Source of the DNA: Catalinimonas alkaloidigena
GTDB lineage: Bacteria; Bacteroidota; Bacteroidia; Cytophagales; Flexibacteraceae
Assembly (NCBI RefSeq): GCF_900100765.1
Contig: NZ_FNFO01000007.1
Coordinates: 124,001-188,000, forward strand
Direction of reading: 5' to 3'
DNA: 64,000 nucleotides
The stretch's first letter is position 1. Each line of letters starts with the position of its first letter. This document shows positions 1 to 7,384 of the stretch, one piece after another. The position numbers and the translations under genes were made by a program. The notes under the pieces were generated by a model. It saw nothing but the letters and a program-made list of their open reading frames with translations, was not told where the DNA came from and ran no database searches.

Positions 1-391
1 GCACCTCGTCGATGATGTACACCTTGTAGCGTCCAACCTGCGGGGCGTAGCGCACCTGCTCCACCAGATTCCGGATGTCTTCGACCGAGTTGTTCGAGGC
101 GGCATCGAGCTCGTGGACGTTGAACGAACTGCTGTTGTTAAAGCTTGTACACGAACTACACTGGTTGCAGGCTTCGCCGTGTTCCGTCAGGTTTTCGCAG
201 TTGATGGTCTTGGCCAGAATGCGCGCGCAGGTCGTTTTCCCCACGCCACGCGGCCCGCAAAACAGAAACGCCTGCGCCAGATGTTGCTGCGCAATCGCAT
301 TTTTCAAAGTCGTCGTGACGTGCTGCTGACCCACGACCGTATCGAACGTTCCCGGACGGTACTTCCGGGCCGAAACCACAAACTGATCCAT
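1..391 (-). CDS. dnaX: DNA polymerase III subunit gamma/tau, N-terminal part (partial)
   Basis: Clamp-loader ATPase subunit that loads the sliding clamp during chromosome replication. The reading frame starts at an ATG at 391 on the minus strand (MDQFVVSARKYRP) and runs off the left edge with no stop, so only the first 130 residues are present. The Walker A motif CGPRGVGKTTCARI is near residue 45, and a Cys-rich zinc module (CENLTEHGEACNQCSSC) follows, as expected in bacterial DnaX. The partial Walker B motif KVYIIDEV lies at the very edge. The 3' part with the gamma/tau C-terminal domains is outside the window. The family assignment is firm. Confidence 0.95.
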   Translation of the reverse strand, partial: MDQFVVSARKYRPGTFDTVVGQQHVTTTLKNAIAQQHLAQAFLFCGPRGVGKTTCARILAKTINCENLTEHGEACNQCSSCTSFNNSSSFNVHELDAASNNSVEDIRNLVEQVRYAPQVGRYKVYIIDEV

Positions 392-529
392 TGGACCAAG
401 TTAACAAAGTCGGTCGGGAATGGAAAGACAGTCCGGCCAATGTGGATAACAATTGGTCGGGCACGATCCTGGAACCCACCAAGCTGCTTCCGGTTTCCCG
501 ACGTCGGGCACCGGTGTTCCGGTATTCTC

Positions 530-1345
530 TCAAAAACTCAGCTTGATGCCGTTGGTGAAAAGAATGTTGACCTTTTCGATGGGGACAATGGGCGTGGCGT
601 CGTACTGCCCCGCCAGGCGCGAACTAAAGGCCAGCACCCGCGTCACCTGCAAGGTCAGGTTTACGTCGCCACTAAGCCGGGGTTGAAAAAAGTGGTTGAA
701 CCGCGCCTGATAATACACAATGGCGTTGAAGCCCAGCACGTCGTTCGGCGACCAGCGCCCCGCCACGTAGTTGGTACTTTTCAGGAAGTCCGTCTGCGTC
801 ACCGTTGCGTTTTCGGCGTTGGGCGGCAACCAGCGCTCCTGCTCCCCCATCAGGCCCGGCCCCAGGGCCAGCGAGAATTTCTCTTCGTCGATGATCTCGT
901 AGCGCAGGCCAGCGCCCAGCAGCATCCGTTGCCGCAGCCCCCGGCTCTGGTCGTACTGATATTGCGCAAACGTTTCGTACGACAGCGGCTCGTTCCGCAG
1001 GAAGTTGATCCGCCCGTGCAGGTACGCATCACTGATGACCGACGTACCGCCGACGCGCACCAGGTTGACTGTCGAAATCAGCATGTAGTTGTGCAGGGCC
1101 GACAGATAAGCCACGTTGGTGACCAGTTTCAGGTCGAAAACACTTACCTGCTGGTAGCGGTAGTTGGAGGTCAGATCTACGCTGCCCACCCAAATGTTGG
1201 TGCTGTCGTCGCTCAGCCGGTCCTTTTCTACGTTCAGAATTTGCGCATGGCCCGCCCAGGGCAACAGCCACAGCAGCACAACAAACAGACGGGCGAGAAG
1301 GGGAGAAAAAGGAAAGATGGAAGGAAGTAAACTCTTTTGCCTCAT
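530..1345 (-). CDS. DUF481-like outer-membrane beta-barrel protein
   Basis: 271-residue protein with an N-terminal signal peptide ending near AGHAQ (about residue 34). The rest is an amphipathic beta-strand pattern (VGSVDLTSNYRYQQVSVFD, LGAGLRYEIIDEEKFSLALG) ending in a C-terminal aromatic residue (IKLSF), typical of a small outer-membrane barrel. The overall pattern fits the DUF481 family, whose role is not established. It lies 138 bp upstream of dnaX on the same strand and is divergent from ssrA, so the 75 bp between 1346 and 1420 must hold both promoters. Function unknown; the barrel inference is fairly strong. Confidence 0.75.
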   Translation of the reverse strand: MRQKSLLPSIFPFSPLLARLFVVLLWLLPWAGHAQILNVEKDRLSDDSTNIWVGSVDLTSNYRYQQVSVFDLKLVTNVAYLSALHNYMLISTVNLVRVGGTSVISDAYLHGRINFLRNEPLSYETFAQYQYDQSRGLRQRMLLGAGLRYEIIDEEKFSLALGPGLMGEQERWLPPNAENATVTQTDFLKSTNYVAGRWSPNDVLGFNAIVYYQARFNHFFQPRLSGDVNLTLQVTRVLAFSSRLAGQYDATPIVPIEKVNILFTNGIKLSF

Positions 1346-1420
1346 ATTGCGTTATCTTTACGCCTCTTTCTTCGGCGAAGTTATCCGGACCGGACGATTT
1401 TACGGAGAAAAGATCACCCT

Positions 1421-1793
1421 GGGGTCGACTGGAATTGACAGCTTGGTGAGTAGAGTGTAAGCATGCAGGGAGTTGAGCGAGTCTTCCTTAAAAAATTCGT
1501 TCGAACAATAATTGGCGAAACTAACTACGCCCTTGCTGCCTAATTTAAGATAATTAGCTAATGCAAGTGTCTCGCCGGCGTTGCGGTCCTGTAGCGTCGG
1601 TATATGAGGCATCGAACCACAGGACTAGCGTGCGTGGTGTCGTGACGCGCATGGCGAACTTCAGCGACTACGGAGGCTGATCAGGTCCGTTCGGTACCTT
1701 TGGTCTCTCGACAACCCAAACCGCAACTAAGCATGTAGAAGGCACTCGTACTGCCTTGACTGGACCAGGGTTCAAATCCCTGCGACTCCACAA
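1421..1793 (+). ncRNA. ssrA: transfer-messenger RNA (tmRNA)
   Basis: Rescues stalled ribosomes by trans-translation. The 5' end GGGGTCG (1421-1427) pairs with CGACTCC (1783-1789) to form the tRNA-like acceptor stem, and the T-loop GGTTCAAATCC is at 1769-1779. The tag reading frame is 1514-1543 and encodes GETNYALAA followed by TAA, the tag type known in Bacteroidetes. CCA is not encoded (the end reads A-CAA). The last 24 bases are the attachment site of the island that follows, and the present 3' end may be the copy restored by the element. An intrinsic terminator follows at once. Confidence 0.97.
1769..1792 (+). repeat. attL-like direct repeat (ssrA 3' end)
   Basis: A 24-bp stretch covering the T-arm and acceptor 3' strand of ssrA. 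It recurs at 15226-15249 in direct orientation with one mismatch (position 1776, A versus G). The 3' end of ssrA is a classic attachment site for tyrosine-recombinase islands, and a (broken) tyrosine recombinase lies directly to the right. Confidence 0.88.
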
Positions 1794-1797
1794 TAAG

Positions 1798-1834
1798 CCG
1801 CCTCTGTCAGATACAGAGGCGGTTTTTGTTTTTC
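1798..1834 (+). terminator. intrinsic terminator of ssrA
   Basis: Perfect 10-bp stem CCGCCTCTGT / ACAGAGGCGG with a short CAGAT loop, followed by TTTTTGTTTTT. It lies inside the left end of the island, so the ssrA terminator now in use was probably brought by the element. Confidence 0.9.
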
Positions 1835-1920
1835 AGGGGTCCAAAAATTGCCTGTCTAACTCTTAAAATGAATTACTTACATTGCAATAGGTTACGTTAG
1901 TTGCCAAGCTTTGTAACCAA

Positions 1921-1958
1921 AACACCCCGCTGAGATCTCCCTTAGCGGGGTGTTTTTT
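1921..1958. terminator. second intrinsic terminator
   Basis: Stem ACACCCCGCT / AGCGGGGTGT with a short loop and a run of T after it. No gene lies between it and the ssrA terminator. It probably insulates the integrase region from read-through. Confidence 0.8.
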
Positions 1959-3011
1959 TCATTAATCCTTTCTGTACTAGCTATACTAGGGGTTCGTACA
2001 AATCATGATACATCAGTAAACCTCCTACTGGTGTGAAAACCATGATATCAATTATGGTTTTAATGATTATTGTTTGTACTTTGTAGTTGCGCATATCTCC
2101 TCTATTGGCGTGATATACGCTACTACCTATGAAATCTACTATTCGCATTTCATGCATCGTTCATCAAGGTCATATTCGTTTACGCCTGGACATGCCTTTT
2201 CTTTGGGAGTTAGTCGATAACGTTAAAACCATCTCGGGTGCCCGTTGGAGCAAAGTATTGGGCTGCTGGCATTTGCCAGATTCGTACAAGACGTTAAATG
2301 AGATAGCGCAACTATTTCCTCTTGCGGACCGCTCGAGTTTAACGGATGCTTTGTCTGTGCCGGAGGTAGGAAAATCCTACACAACTCTTGAGCCGGTATC
2401 CCCAGACGTACAACTTGAATATTTGCCCATAAGCTCCTTTTGCGAATGCCAAAGCGAGAACAGGATGTGCGCTTTGTACGCAGCCTGCAATGGACACGGT
2501 GGGATGCAACGCATCGAGTGTGGCATATCACCCGGACAAGTCAAAACATAAAGTCACTTCGTCACCATTTTGGCAGTCGCCTGATGGAGAAAGAGATAAA
2601 AGAAGAGAAGCTATCCGTCTTCAAGAAGAAACGCTCTGCTACTGAAACAAAGCTGCTACTAATTCTTCTCGTGAAGGGGGCAGGATGCGCTTGATCTTTC
2701 CCTATTATGCCCCCTTGATTGCTTTTGTCAAGTCGCAGCCTTACCCTCGCTGGGATGTAGCCAATCAGTTTTGGACTTTACCTGATGCAGAGAGGGTGCG
2801 CCAAGCGTTGCAACAGTTCTGCAAAGAAATCAAGTGGGAAGTAGAGGATCTACCCACCAACATTCGAAAAGGACAGTCCAGGATTAAACCTGAGCAACTG
2901 CCTAATTACCGGAAATGCCCGGAAGCATTTTTGGAAAAGCTACACCTCCAGCGCTACAGCCCAAGTACGATCCGAACCTATAGAACCTTATTTAAAGAGT
3001 TCATTAACCGC

Positions 3012-3025
3012 AGGGGCGGACCCCT
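3012..3025. repeat. GC-rich hairpin insert 1 in the integrase
   Basis: AGGGG-CGGA-CCCCT, a 5-bp stem with a CGGA loop. Removing 13 bases restores the frame from FINRY to FHHQDYRELT. It shares the core GGCGGACC with the 16-bp element at 3300 but is not a full copy. Confidence 0.6.
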
Positions 3026-3299
3026 ATTTTCATCACCAAGACTACCGAGAACTCACTGAAAAAGACATTTTGATGTTTTTGCGCTACTTGGTCGAAGAAC
3101 GACAAGTGCGCAGATCATATCAGAACCAAGCCGCGCCACGGTGGCTATCAACGCCATCAAATTCTGCTTCGAAAAGGTGCTAGGAGGGAAGCGCAAATTC
3201 TACCGCATCGGCGGTCCGATTTATCGAACGCTTCCATCGAGAGAAGGCCTTACCTACGGTGTTGAATGAGGACGAAGTAAAGAAAATTTTACTTGCTAC

Positions 3300-3315
3300 C
3301 GCGGCGGCGGACCGC
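3300..3315 (+). repeat. 16-bp palindromic micro-insert, copy A
   Basis: CGCGGCGGCGGACCGC, with internal hairpin GCGG-CGGA-CCGC. Excising exactly these 16 bases restores ILLAT|TNLKHRCMLM, a conserved stretch of the recombinase. The reverse complement recurs at 3347, and a copy with one mismatch at 3666. Confidence 0.85.
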
Positions 3316-3346
3316 TACAAACCTAAAGCACCGTTGTATGCTAATG

Positions 3347-3362
3347 GCGGTCCGCCGCCGCG
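3347..3362 (-). repeat. 16-bp palindromic micro-insert, copy B (inverted)
   Basis: GCGGTCCGCCGCCGCG, the exact reverse complement of copy A. Excising it restores RCMLM|VAYSAGLRVSEL around the first catalytic arginine. With 5 further matching flanking bases on each side, A and B form a perfect 21-bp inverted repeat (3295-3315 and 3347-3367) around 31 bp of native gene sequence. Confidence 0.85.
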
Positions 3363-3665
3363 GTAGCTTATTCAGCGGGCTTACGCGTAAGTGAATTACG
3401 TGATCTCAAGATTGCGGACATTGATAGTCAGCAGATGCAGATCCATATCAGGTCCGCGAAGGGAAATAAAGATCGTATTGGGTTACTATCAGATAAGACG
3501 CTTCACACATTAAGGGAGTACTATCGGCTCTATCAACCTATCGACTATCTGTTTGAAGGAGAAAAGGGAGGGCGTTATACATCCAGAAGCATCCAACAGG
3601 TCATAAAACAGGCAGTAAAACGTGTGGGTATTCGAAAAAATGTCACCATGCACACGCTTCGCCAC

Positions 3666-3681
3666 CGCGGCGGCAGACCGC
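3666..3681 (+). repeat. 16-bp palindromic micro-insert, copy C
   Basis: CGCGGCGGCAGACCGC, one mismatch to copy A. It splits the catalytic HTLRH motif from SFAMHLLERG; excision of these 16 bases restores the join. Confidence 0.85.
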
Positions 3682-3711
3682 TCCTTTGCAATGCACTTGT
3701 TGGAACGAGGC

Positions 3712-3725
3712 ACGGGGTGCCCCGC
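3712..3725. repeat. 14-bp palindromic micro-insert
   Basis: ACGGGGTGCCCCGC, containing hairpin CGGGG-TG-CCCCG (3713-3724). Removing it joins LLERG to TDLRYIQLLLGH. Together with copy C it adds 30 bases, so the frame returns after an out-of-frame stretch between the two. Confidence 0.7.
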
Positions 3726-3791
3726 ACCGATTTACGTTATATTCAACTCTTGTTAGGGCATGGCAGTAGTAAGACGACCGAGATATACACC

Positions 3792-3806
3792 GCAGCGGTG
3801 GCCGCT
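3792..3806. repeat. 15-bp in-frame palindromic micro-insert
   Basis: Hairpin AGCGG-TGG-CCGCT (3794-3806) inside a 15-base in-frame addition. It places five small residues (AAVAA) between the catalytic-Tyr motif EIYT and HVSTKS, which are normally adjacent in this family. Confidence 0.65.
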
Positions 3807-3954
3807 CACGTGAGCACCAAGTCGCTAAGTGATGTACGGAGTCCACTAGATAATATGAAATGGTAAAATAATTGAAACTATATGAGAAGCGCTACGCCAA
3901 ATTAGAGTATATATGCATAAATCATATGCTTTATCTAAGAAAACCCAAACAAAA

Positions 3955-4002
3955 ACTATAAGAGATGTATGCGCTACATAGCGCATATACACTCGTTATG
4001 TA
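3955..4002 (+). repeat. attC-like recombination site 0
   Basis: Imperfect palindrome immediately upstream of the first array gene. Its core arms are ATGCGCTA / TAGCGCAT. The outer arms pair as TATAA-GAG with CTC-G-TTATG, with one unpaired G, and the site ends in CGTTATG. The same plan (AAC-type left end, GTT-type right end, bulged stem) recurs before every gene of the array. Confidence 0.55.
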
Positions 4003-4015
4003 CAATTAGAATAAA

Positions 4016-4375
4016 ATGAGCAGAAGTATTTCAATTTGGTACGAACAAAAGGATGCCGACACGGATATTGAAGTCGGAAATCGAGATTTACTTGGGACTC
4101 AAAATTCGAGTACGGAATTTTGGAACATAGGATCGCTTCAGGATTTTGGAATTAAGGAATTAACAAAATTAGGATATACGGACCCGGTTTGGTTTACCGG
4201 CTGGGAAGATTTAAAGGGATTAGAAAACGAGATTTCAATTCTGGAGAAGAATAAAGGACAGATAGACTTCAATGAAGTATTGAAAAATAGGTGGATTGAA
4301 AATTTGAGATTTTGTTTCGAAAAGTTAGTGGAGTTAGCTCCTCCTGATTCAGTTCCGAATTTTATGATTGGATAA
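4016..4375 (+). CDS. cassette gene 1, hypothetical protein
   Basis: 119-residue soluble protein, not recognised. It starts MSRSISIWYEQKDAD and has no signal peptide or membrane segment. It is moderately acidic and rich in Trp (EFWNIGS, DPVWFTGWEDL). It is the first of six same-strand genes, each between attC-like sites. The ATG at 4016 lies 14 bp after the right end of site 0, and no other gene is close enough to share a transcript. The AT-rich base use is clearly unlike the host genes. Function unknown. Confidence 0.75.
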   Translation: MSRSISIWYEQKDADTDIEVGNRDLLGTQNSSTEFWNIGSLQDFGIKELTKLGYTDPVWFTGWEDLKGLENEISILEKNKGQIDFNEVLKNRWIENLRFCFEKLVELAPPDSVPNFMIG

Positions 4376-4385
4376 AACAGAAAAG

Positions 4386-4440
4386 CATATAACACAAAAT
4401 AAACGACATTGAAACGTCGGTTTATTCAAACCGTTAGCCA
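4386..4440 (+). repeat. attC-like recombination site 1
   Basis: Short site between cassette genes 1 and 2. The left arm ATAACAC...AATAAACGAC pairs with the right arm GTCGGTTTATT...CCGTTAGCC. One G in the right arm is unpaired, like the extrahelical bases of integron attC sites. Confidence 0.65.
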
Positions 4441-4450
4441 TTATTAGAAA

Positions 4451-4855
4451 ATGAAAGAATGGACCATATACTATCCGATAGGCGAACTGATCACTATTGA
4501 CCATTACAATGATATTGAACCCAAGATAAGATCTTTAATTGACGAATTAACGGATAATTATGTCTTATCTACGGACGATAATGGTATCAAAGGTCCTTTA
4601 ATTAAATATGGAATTTTGGACCTCACATTTAAAGAAAGGGGATTTCAATATCTAAAGGTATTCGGAAAGGGAAAAGAATTAGGCTATGTGCCTCAAAGCA
4701 AAAAAGCAGATAATTTTAATGCCGATGATCTGCAAGAATATTTGTCAAAATATATGAATGATATTGATTCTTTCTTTCCGATAGAAATTGAGATCGTGGA
4801 CTGTTGTAAGACTGATAACGAATGGGTGTGGTCTGAAAAGTATTTGTATTCGTAA
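4451..4855 (+). CDS. cassette gene 2, hypothetical protein
   Basis: 134-residue soluble acidic protein beginning MKEWTIYYPIGELITIDHYND, not recognised. An alternation of beta-type stretches (GILDLTFKERGFQYLKVFG) and a C-terminal FPIEIEIVDCC region is visible, with no signal peptide and no transmembrane segment. It sits alone between attC-like sites 1 and 2 with the same orientation and AT-rich composition as its neighbours. Its size and style resemble the immunity-like or accessory proteins often carried by mobile cassettes, but that is only an impression. Confidence 0.75.
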   Translation: MKEWTIYYPIGELITIDHYNDIEPKIRSLIDELTDNYVLSTDDNGIKGPLIKYGILDLTFKERGFQYLKVFGKGKELGYVPQSKKADNFNADDLQEYLSKYMNDIDSFFPIEIEIVDCCKTDNEWVWSEKYLYS

Positions 4856-4890
4856 GCGGCTAATTGAGAATGATAAGATTAAATAACAAT

Positions 4891-5019
4891 GGCTAACAAA
4901 AAGCAGCTGAAAGGCCTCTGATCTTTAGCCAGATAGCTTGTTGCTCCAAGCAGCAATATTGATAACTTGAAAGATCAACGCCAACAAGTCGGCCCAGCAG
5001 CTCGCTTCGGTCGTTATCA
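4891..5019 (+). repeat. attC-like recombination site 2
   Basis: About 130 bp. The left end GCTAACAAAAAGCAGCTG is complementary, with bulges, to the right end CAGCAGCTCGCTTCGGTCGTTA. Long stretches match site 4 (AGGCCTCT, TTGCTCCAAG, CGCCAACAA, GGCCCAGCAGCT, GCTTCGGTCGTT), so these two sites are homologous repeats and not chance palindromes. Confidence 0.78.
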
Positions 5020-5027
5020 TCAATCAA

Positions 5028-5528
5028 ATGAACAAAGAGCAAAAACGCACATATAATCTTGGATACATAAACGGTTGGTTAGCCAACATGGCTCGAATAA
5101 ATGACAAAACCAATTATGGATATGATTTTGGCTTACATTTTATAGATAAAGAGAACAGAACTTTGAATGAAATTTTGGATAAAATGTTCGAGAACATATG
5201 TGAGTCATACGAGCTAAAAGAAATTGAAGCCCCAAAAGAACTTGTTACCAAAACATTAATTGAAAATTGGGTTTATGAATTCCAGTCGAATTCACAAACA
5301 ACACATTCTTTAAAAGATGAGAATAACAACTTTTCACTGTCTGATAGCGAATGGAAAACAGAATGGGTTGAAGAACTTGTATCATTATTATTTGCAACCA
5401 CTGAACCTCTTAAATGCTATGAACTTTCGGTGAAAAATACTAAGGGGTTCTATTGTTGTGATGGGGTAGATTATATTTTTGAGAATGAAAGTAATGTTTA
5501 TCGCTTGCATTTATCTGTAAGTGACTAA
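5028..5528 (+). CDS. cassette gene 3, hypothetical protein
   Basis: 166-residue soluble protein starting MNKEQKRTYNLGYINGWLANM, not recognised. The N-terminal half looks helical (LNEILDKMFENICESYELKEIE) and the C-terminal half beta-rich (CYELSVKNTKGFYCCDGVDYIF). It has no export signal. It is a single gene between attC-like sites 2 and 3 on the same strand as the rest of the array. The start ATG lies 9 bp past the right end of site 2, leaving almost no room for a private promoter. Expression may come from an upstream promoter or from within the site. Confidence 0.75.
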   Translation: MNKEQKRTYNLGYINGWLANMARINDKTNYGYDFGLHFIDKENRTLNEILDKMFENICESYELKEIEAPKELVTKTLIENWVYEFQSNSQTTHSLKDENNNFSLSDSEWKTEWVEELVSLLFATTEPLKCYELSVKNTKGFYCCDGVDYIFENESNVYRLHLSVSD

Positions 5529-5540
5529 AATGAAAAGATG

Positions 5541-5734
5541 ATAACACGGTATATAGCAAATAGGGCGTTCGGTGGTTCTTGGAAGTTCAGCGCTATTTAT
5601 CAACACCACCAAATCGTTGATTTGGCTTTTAAGAATGAATAAGTTAAAAACAAAATAAACGATTTGGCTCGGAGCTAACTTGAAAGTTCAGTGCTTTCTA
5701 CAGCCCTACTTGCCATATACTAATCGTTGTGGGC
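5541..5734 (+). repeat. attC-like recombination site 3
   Basis: About 195 bp, the longest of the set. The left end AACACGGTATATAGCAAATAGGGC pairs with the right end GCCCTACTTGCCATATAC...CGTTGTGGGC through a long stem with G-U pairs and bulges. The middle carries further repeats such as AAGTTCAG(C/T)GCT in both halves. No open reading frame of interest lies inside. Confidence 0.72.
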
Positions 5735-5751
5735 AATATTAATTGAAATGA

Positions 5752-6417
5752 ATGCTGGAATTAACTGAAATTGGAAATCACTACTTCAAATTAATTGAGG
5801 AGGAAATAACAGTTAGTGAATTTGAGGAATGGGTGTATAAATTGGATCCTGTGACTTCTGGATTAACAAATGACGAACATTTAACCCTCTTAAGTATTAA
5901 TTATTCCTCTAAGTCAGTTAAGTATGAGGTCCGAGACGCTTTAAAAAGATTCATTAATTATCGTAAGTACACCACGATAACGTTGCTTAAGTCATTGACA
6001 ACAATTCTAAATAAGAAAGGTGGTTTGGACAAACCTTATGAATTAAGTAATAATGAATTTGGACAGCTATTGTACGTTTCAAAACAACTTGACCAAAAAT
6101 TCACGCTCACATTCAATACTTCTTTTGTTACACTTTTACAGTGTTATCCAAAGGACATGGACTCAAGTGAACGACTTATAATTTACAACTCCAAACTTCC
6201 TAGTTCTAAAAAGTTGGTATCTTCTTTATGTAAGTGGATTTGCAGCGAAGAAGTGAGATTAATTGTATCTAAAGAATTAACCGGGACAACTTGGTGGGAC
6301 TACGGAAAGGAAGTTGATGAAAGAGACACTGAAATAAAAATTACAATCAGGACTGACAAAAGGTGGTATGACTTGAGGATAGACGAGCTAAAGGTTTTAA
6401 GTATAATTGAAAAGTAG
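5752..6417 (+). CDS. cassette gene 4, hypothetical protein
   Basis: 221-residue soluble protein. The first 50 residues (EIGNHYFKLIEEEITVSEFEEWVYK, then LTLLSINYSSK) follow a pattern I associate with small immunity-type or cassette-borne proteins (F-E-x-W-V-Y, then a LLSINY strand). I cannot name a family. No signal peptide or membrane helix is present. It is a lone gene between attC-like sites 3 and 4, AT-rich, on the same strand as the array. The ATG lies about 18 bp after the GTTGTGG right end of site 3. Confidence 0.75.
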   Translation: MLELTEIGNHYFKLIEEEITVSEFEEWVYKLDPVTSGLTNDEHLTLLSINYSSKSVKYEVRDALKRFINYRKYTTITLLKSLTTILNKKGGLDKPYELSNNEFGQLLYVSKQLDQKFTLTFNTSFVTLLQCYPKDMDSSERLIIYNSKLPSSKKLVSSLCKWICSEEVRLIVSKELTGTTWWDYGKEVDERDTEIKITIRTDKRWYDLRIDELKVLSIIEK

Positions 6418-6426
6418 TGAATACTG

Positions 6427-6558
6427 CCCACAACAATAAGCAGCTGCAAGGCCTCTAAAATTAGTACAAATAGCTAGTTGCTCCAAGTGCCAAAATTGAA
6501 ACACGAAAAAGAAACGCCAACAACCCGGCCCAGCAGCTTGCTTCGGTCGTTGTAGCCA
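6427..6558 (+). repeat. attC-like recombination site 4
   Basis: About 130 bp, homologous to site 2. The left end CACAACAATAAGCAGCTG pairs with the right end CAGCAGCTTGCTTCGGTCGTTGTAG. One base in the right arm (AGC-T-TGC side) has no partner, as in site 2. Left and right terminal trinucleotides are AAC and GTT. Confidence 0.78.
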
Positions 6559-6573
6559 ATTAAAACTAAGAAT

Positions 6574-7245
6574 ATGGGATTAGATATGAGACCTTTAGGA
6601 AAACCAAAAAAAGGATTTGAAAAAAGGTATATCGAAATTTTTAAAATGGTGGAATCGGATAATATTCCGAAACCCACTTTTTGGGACAAGCTAAAAGGGA
6701 AAAAGTTTCCCACAAAAAATGAATTGATTCAAGAATGGTTTGAAAATCAAATCCCAACTTATGAAACTATTAAAGCACCAATGGTCGGAAGAGACCAAGA
6801 AGCTGAGGAATGGTTAAAAGAAAAATACGAGGAATTAGAAAAAAAGCCGTCTTGGGAAGAATTCTTGAAAGAACATCAAGGTTTTTATGTTATTCCTCTT
6901 GCAAAAGAACAAGATGGTGTTCCCTGCTACATTTCTTTGGGACAGGATGAAAATGTTTTCAGAGGACAATTTCTTGTTGACTGCGTTGATATAATTGGAG
7001 AAGACCTTGCGAATGAAGCTTGGGAAACTAAATTAGCAGAAGACACATTAGACTATGGAAACAGATTAATGTCTGTGGCTGAAAAAATTGCCAAAGAAAA
7101 TAATTTGGAACATCTGAAAGACCAAAAAATACCACCAGATGCTGACGAGGAAACTATAGAAAGTAAATTACATATCGTTTACTCTTTAGCAAAATGGTTG
7201 ACTTTTTATGGGAAAAATGGACACGGATATGAAGCTGATTTTTAA
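6574..7245 (+). CDS. cassette gene 5, hypothetical protein
   Basis: 223-residue soluble, Lys- and Glu-rich protein beginning MGLDMRPLGKPKKGFEKRYIEIF. The opening resembles small uncharacterised proteins of the MGLDM type; I do not recognise a catalytic motif. A highly charged helix (EAEEWLKEKYEELEKKPSWE) precedes a more globular half (GFYVIPLAKEQDGVPCYISL). A conserved-looking C-terminus contains LAKWLTFYGKNGHGYEADF. It is a lone gene between attC-like sites 4 and 5 on the plus strand. Function unknown. Confidence 0.75.
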   Translation: MGLDMRPLGKPKKGFEKRYIEIFKMVESDNIPKPTFWDKLKGKKFPTKNELIQEWFENQIPTYETIKAPMVGRDQEAEEWLKEKYEELEKKPSWEEFLKEHQGFYVIPLAKEQDGVPCYISLGQDENVFRGQFLVDCVDIIGEDLANEAWETKLAEDTLDYGNRLMSVAEKIAKENNLEHLKDQKIPPDADEETIESKLHIVYSLAKWLTFYGKNGHGYEADF

Positions 7246-7248
7246 AAA

Positions 7249-7376
7249 ATAACTGGCTACAAGTAATTGCTTGTTATCGTCTACTTCTAAAAATCCGCGA
7301 GGATTTTCAGCTGGTGTGTACTTGCTGAGTTTAGGGCTAATCCACGCAACTACGCATAGCCCAAACCGTTAGCGCA
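7249..7376 (+). repeat. attC-like recombination site 5
   Basis: About 128 bp. The left end ATAACTGGCTACAAGTAATTGC pairs with the right end GCAACTACGCATAGCCCAAACCGTTAGCGC with small bulges. The centre contains a hairpin AAAATCC-GCGA-GGATTTT. It ends in CCGTTAGCG just before cassette gene 6. Confidence 0.7.
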
Positions 7377-7384
7377 AATTAAGC

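Larger units (their letters stand above)
2129..3866 (+). pseudogene. tyrosine recombinase/integrase, broken by frameshifts and palindromic inserts
   Basis: Xer-like site-specific recombinase of the Bacteroidetes type. The N-terminal half has three copies of a small module with paired tryptophans (ARWSKVLGCWHLP, TRWDATHRVWHI, PRWDVANQFWTLP). A core-binding domain follows (LHLQRYSPSTIRTYRTLFKEF), then the catalytic domain. Arg I is in SAGLRVSELRDL, then HTLRH, LLGHGSSKTTEIYT with the nucleophilic Tyr, and the C-terminus VRSPLDNM. The frame shifts near 2428 and near 2685 without obvious inserts, and again at about 3012, 3133 and 3210. Short GC-rich inserts at 3012, 3300, 3347, 3666, 3712 and 3792 interrupt sequence that reads through perfectly once they are removed (for example HTLRH|SFAMHLLERG|TDLRYIQ). 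No intact product is possible. It lacks the extra segment before HTLRH that marks integron integrases. It adjoins ssrA and was probably the integrase of this island. Confidence 0.9.

Noticed and set aside
113-1330. 405-residue open frame on the plus strand
   Set aside because: It lies opposite dnaX and the DUF481 gene. The translation is Arg/Val/Gln-rich without domain character; it is the antisense shadow of GC-rich coding sequence.
3133-3219. Two further GC-rich interruptions in the integrase (3133-3140 and about 3210-3219)
   Set aside because: They shift the frame and form small hairpins (GCCAC-G-GTGGC, ATCGG-CGGT-CCGAT), but length and sequence do not match the 16-bp element well enough to list them as copies. 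Simple indels could explain them.
2129-3866. Integron integrase (IntI)
   Set aside because: The region between the core domain and HTLRH has no IntI-type extra helix, and the N-terminus has three paired-Trp modules that IntI lacks. It is a Xer-like integrase.
3955-7376. CRISPR array
   Set aside because: The repeats are few, long, unequal and separated by genes. There are no uniform short repeats with spacers and no cas genes.
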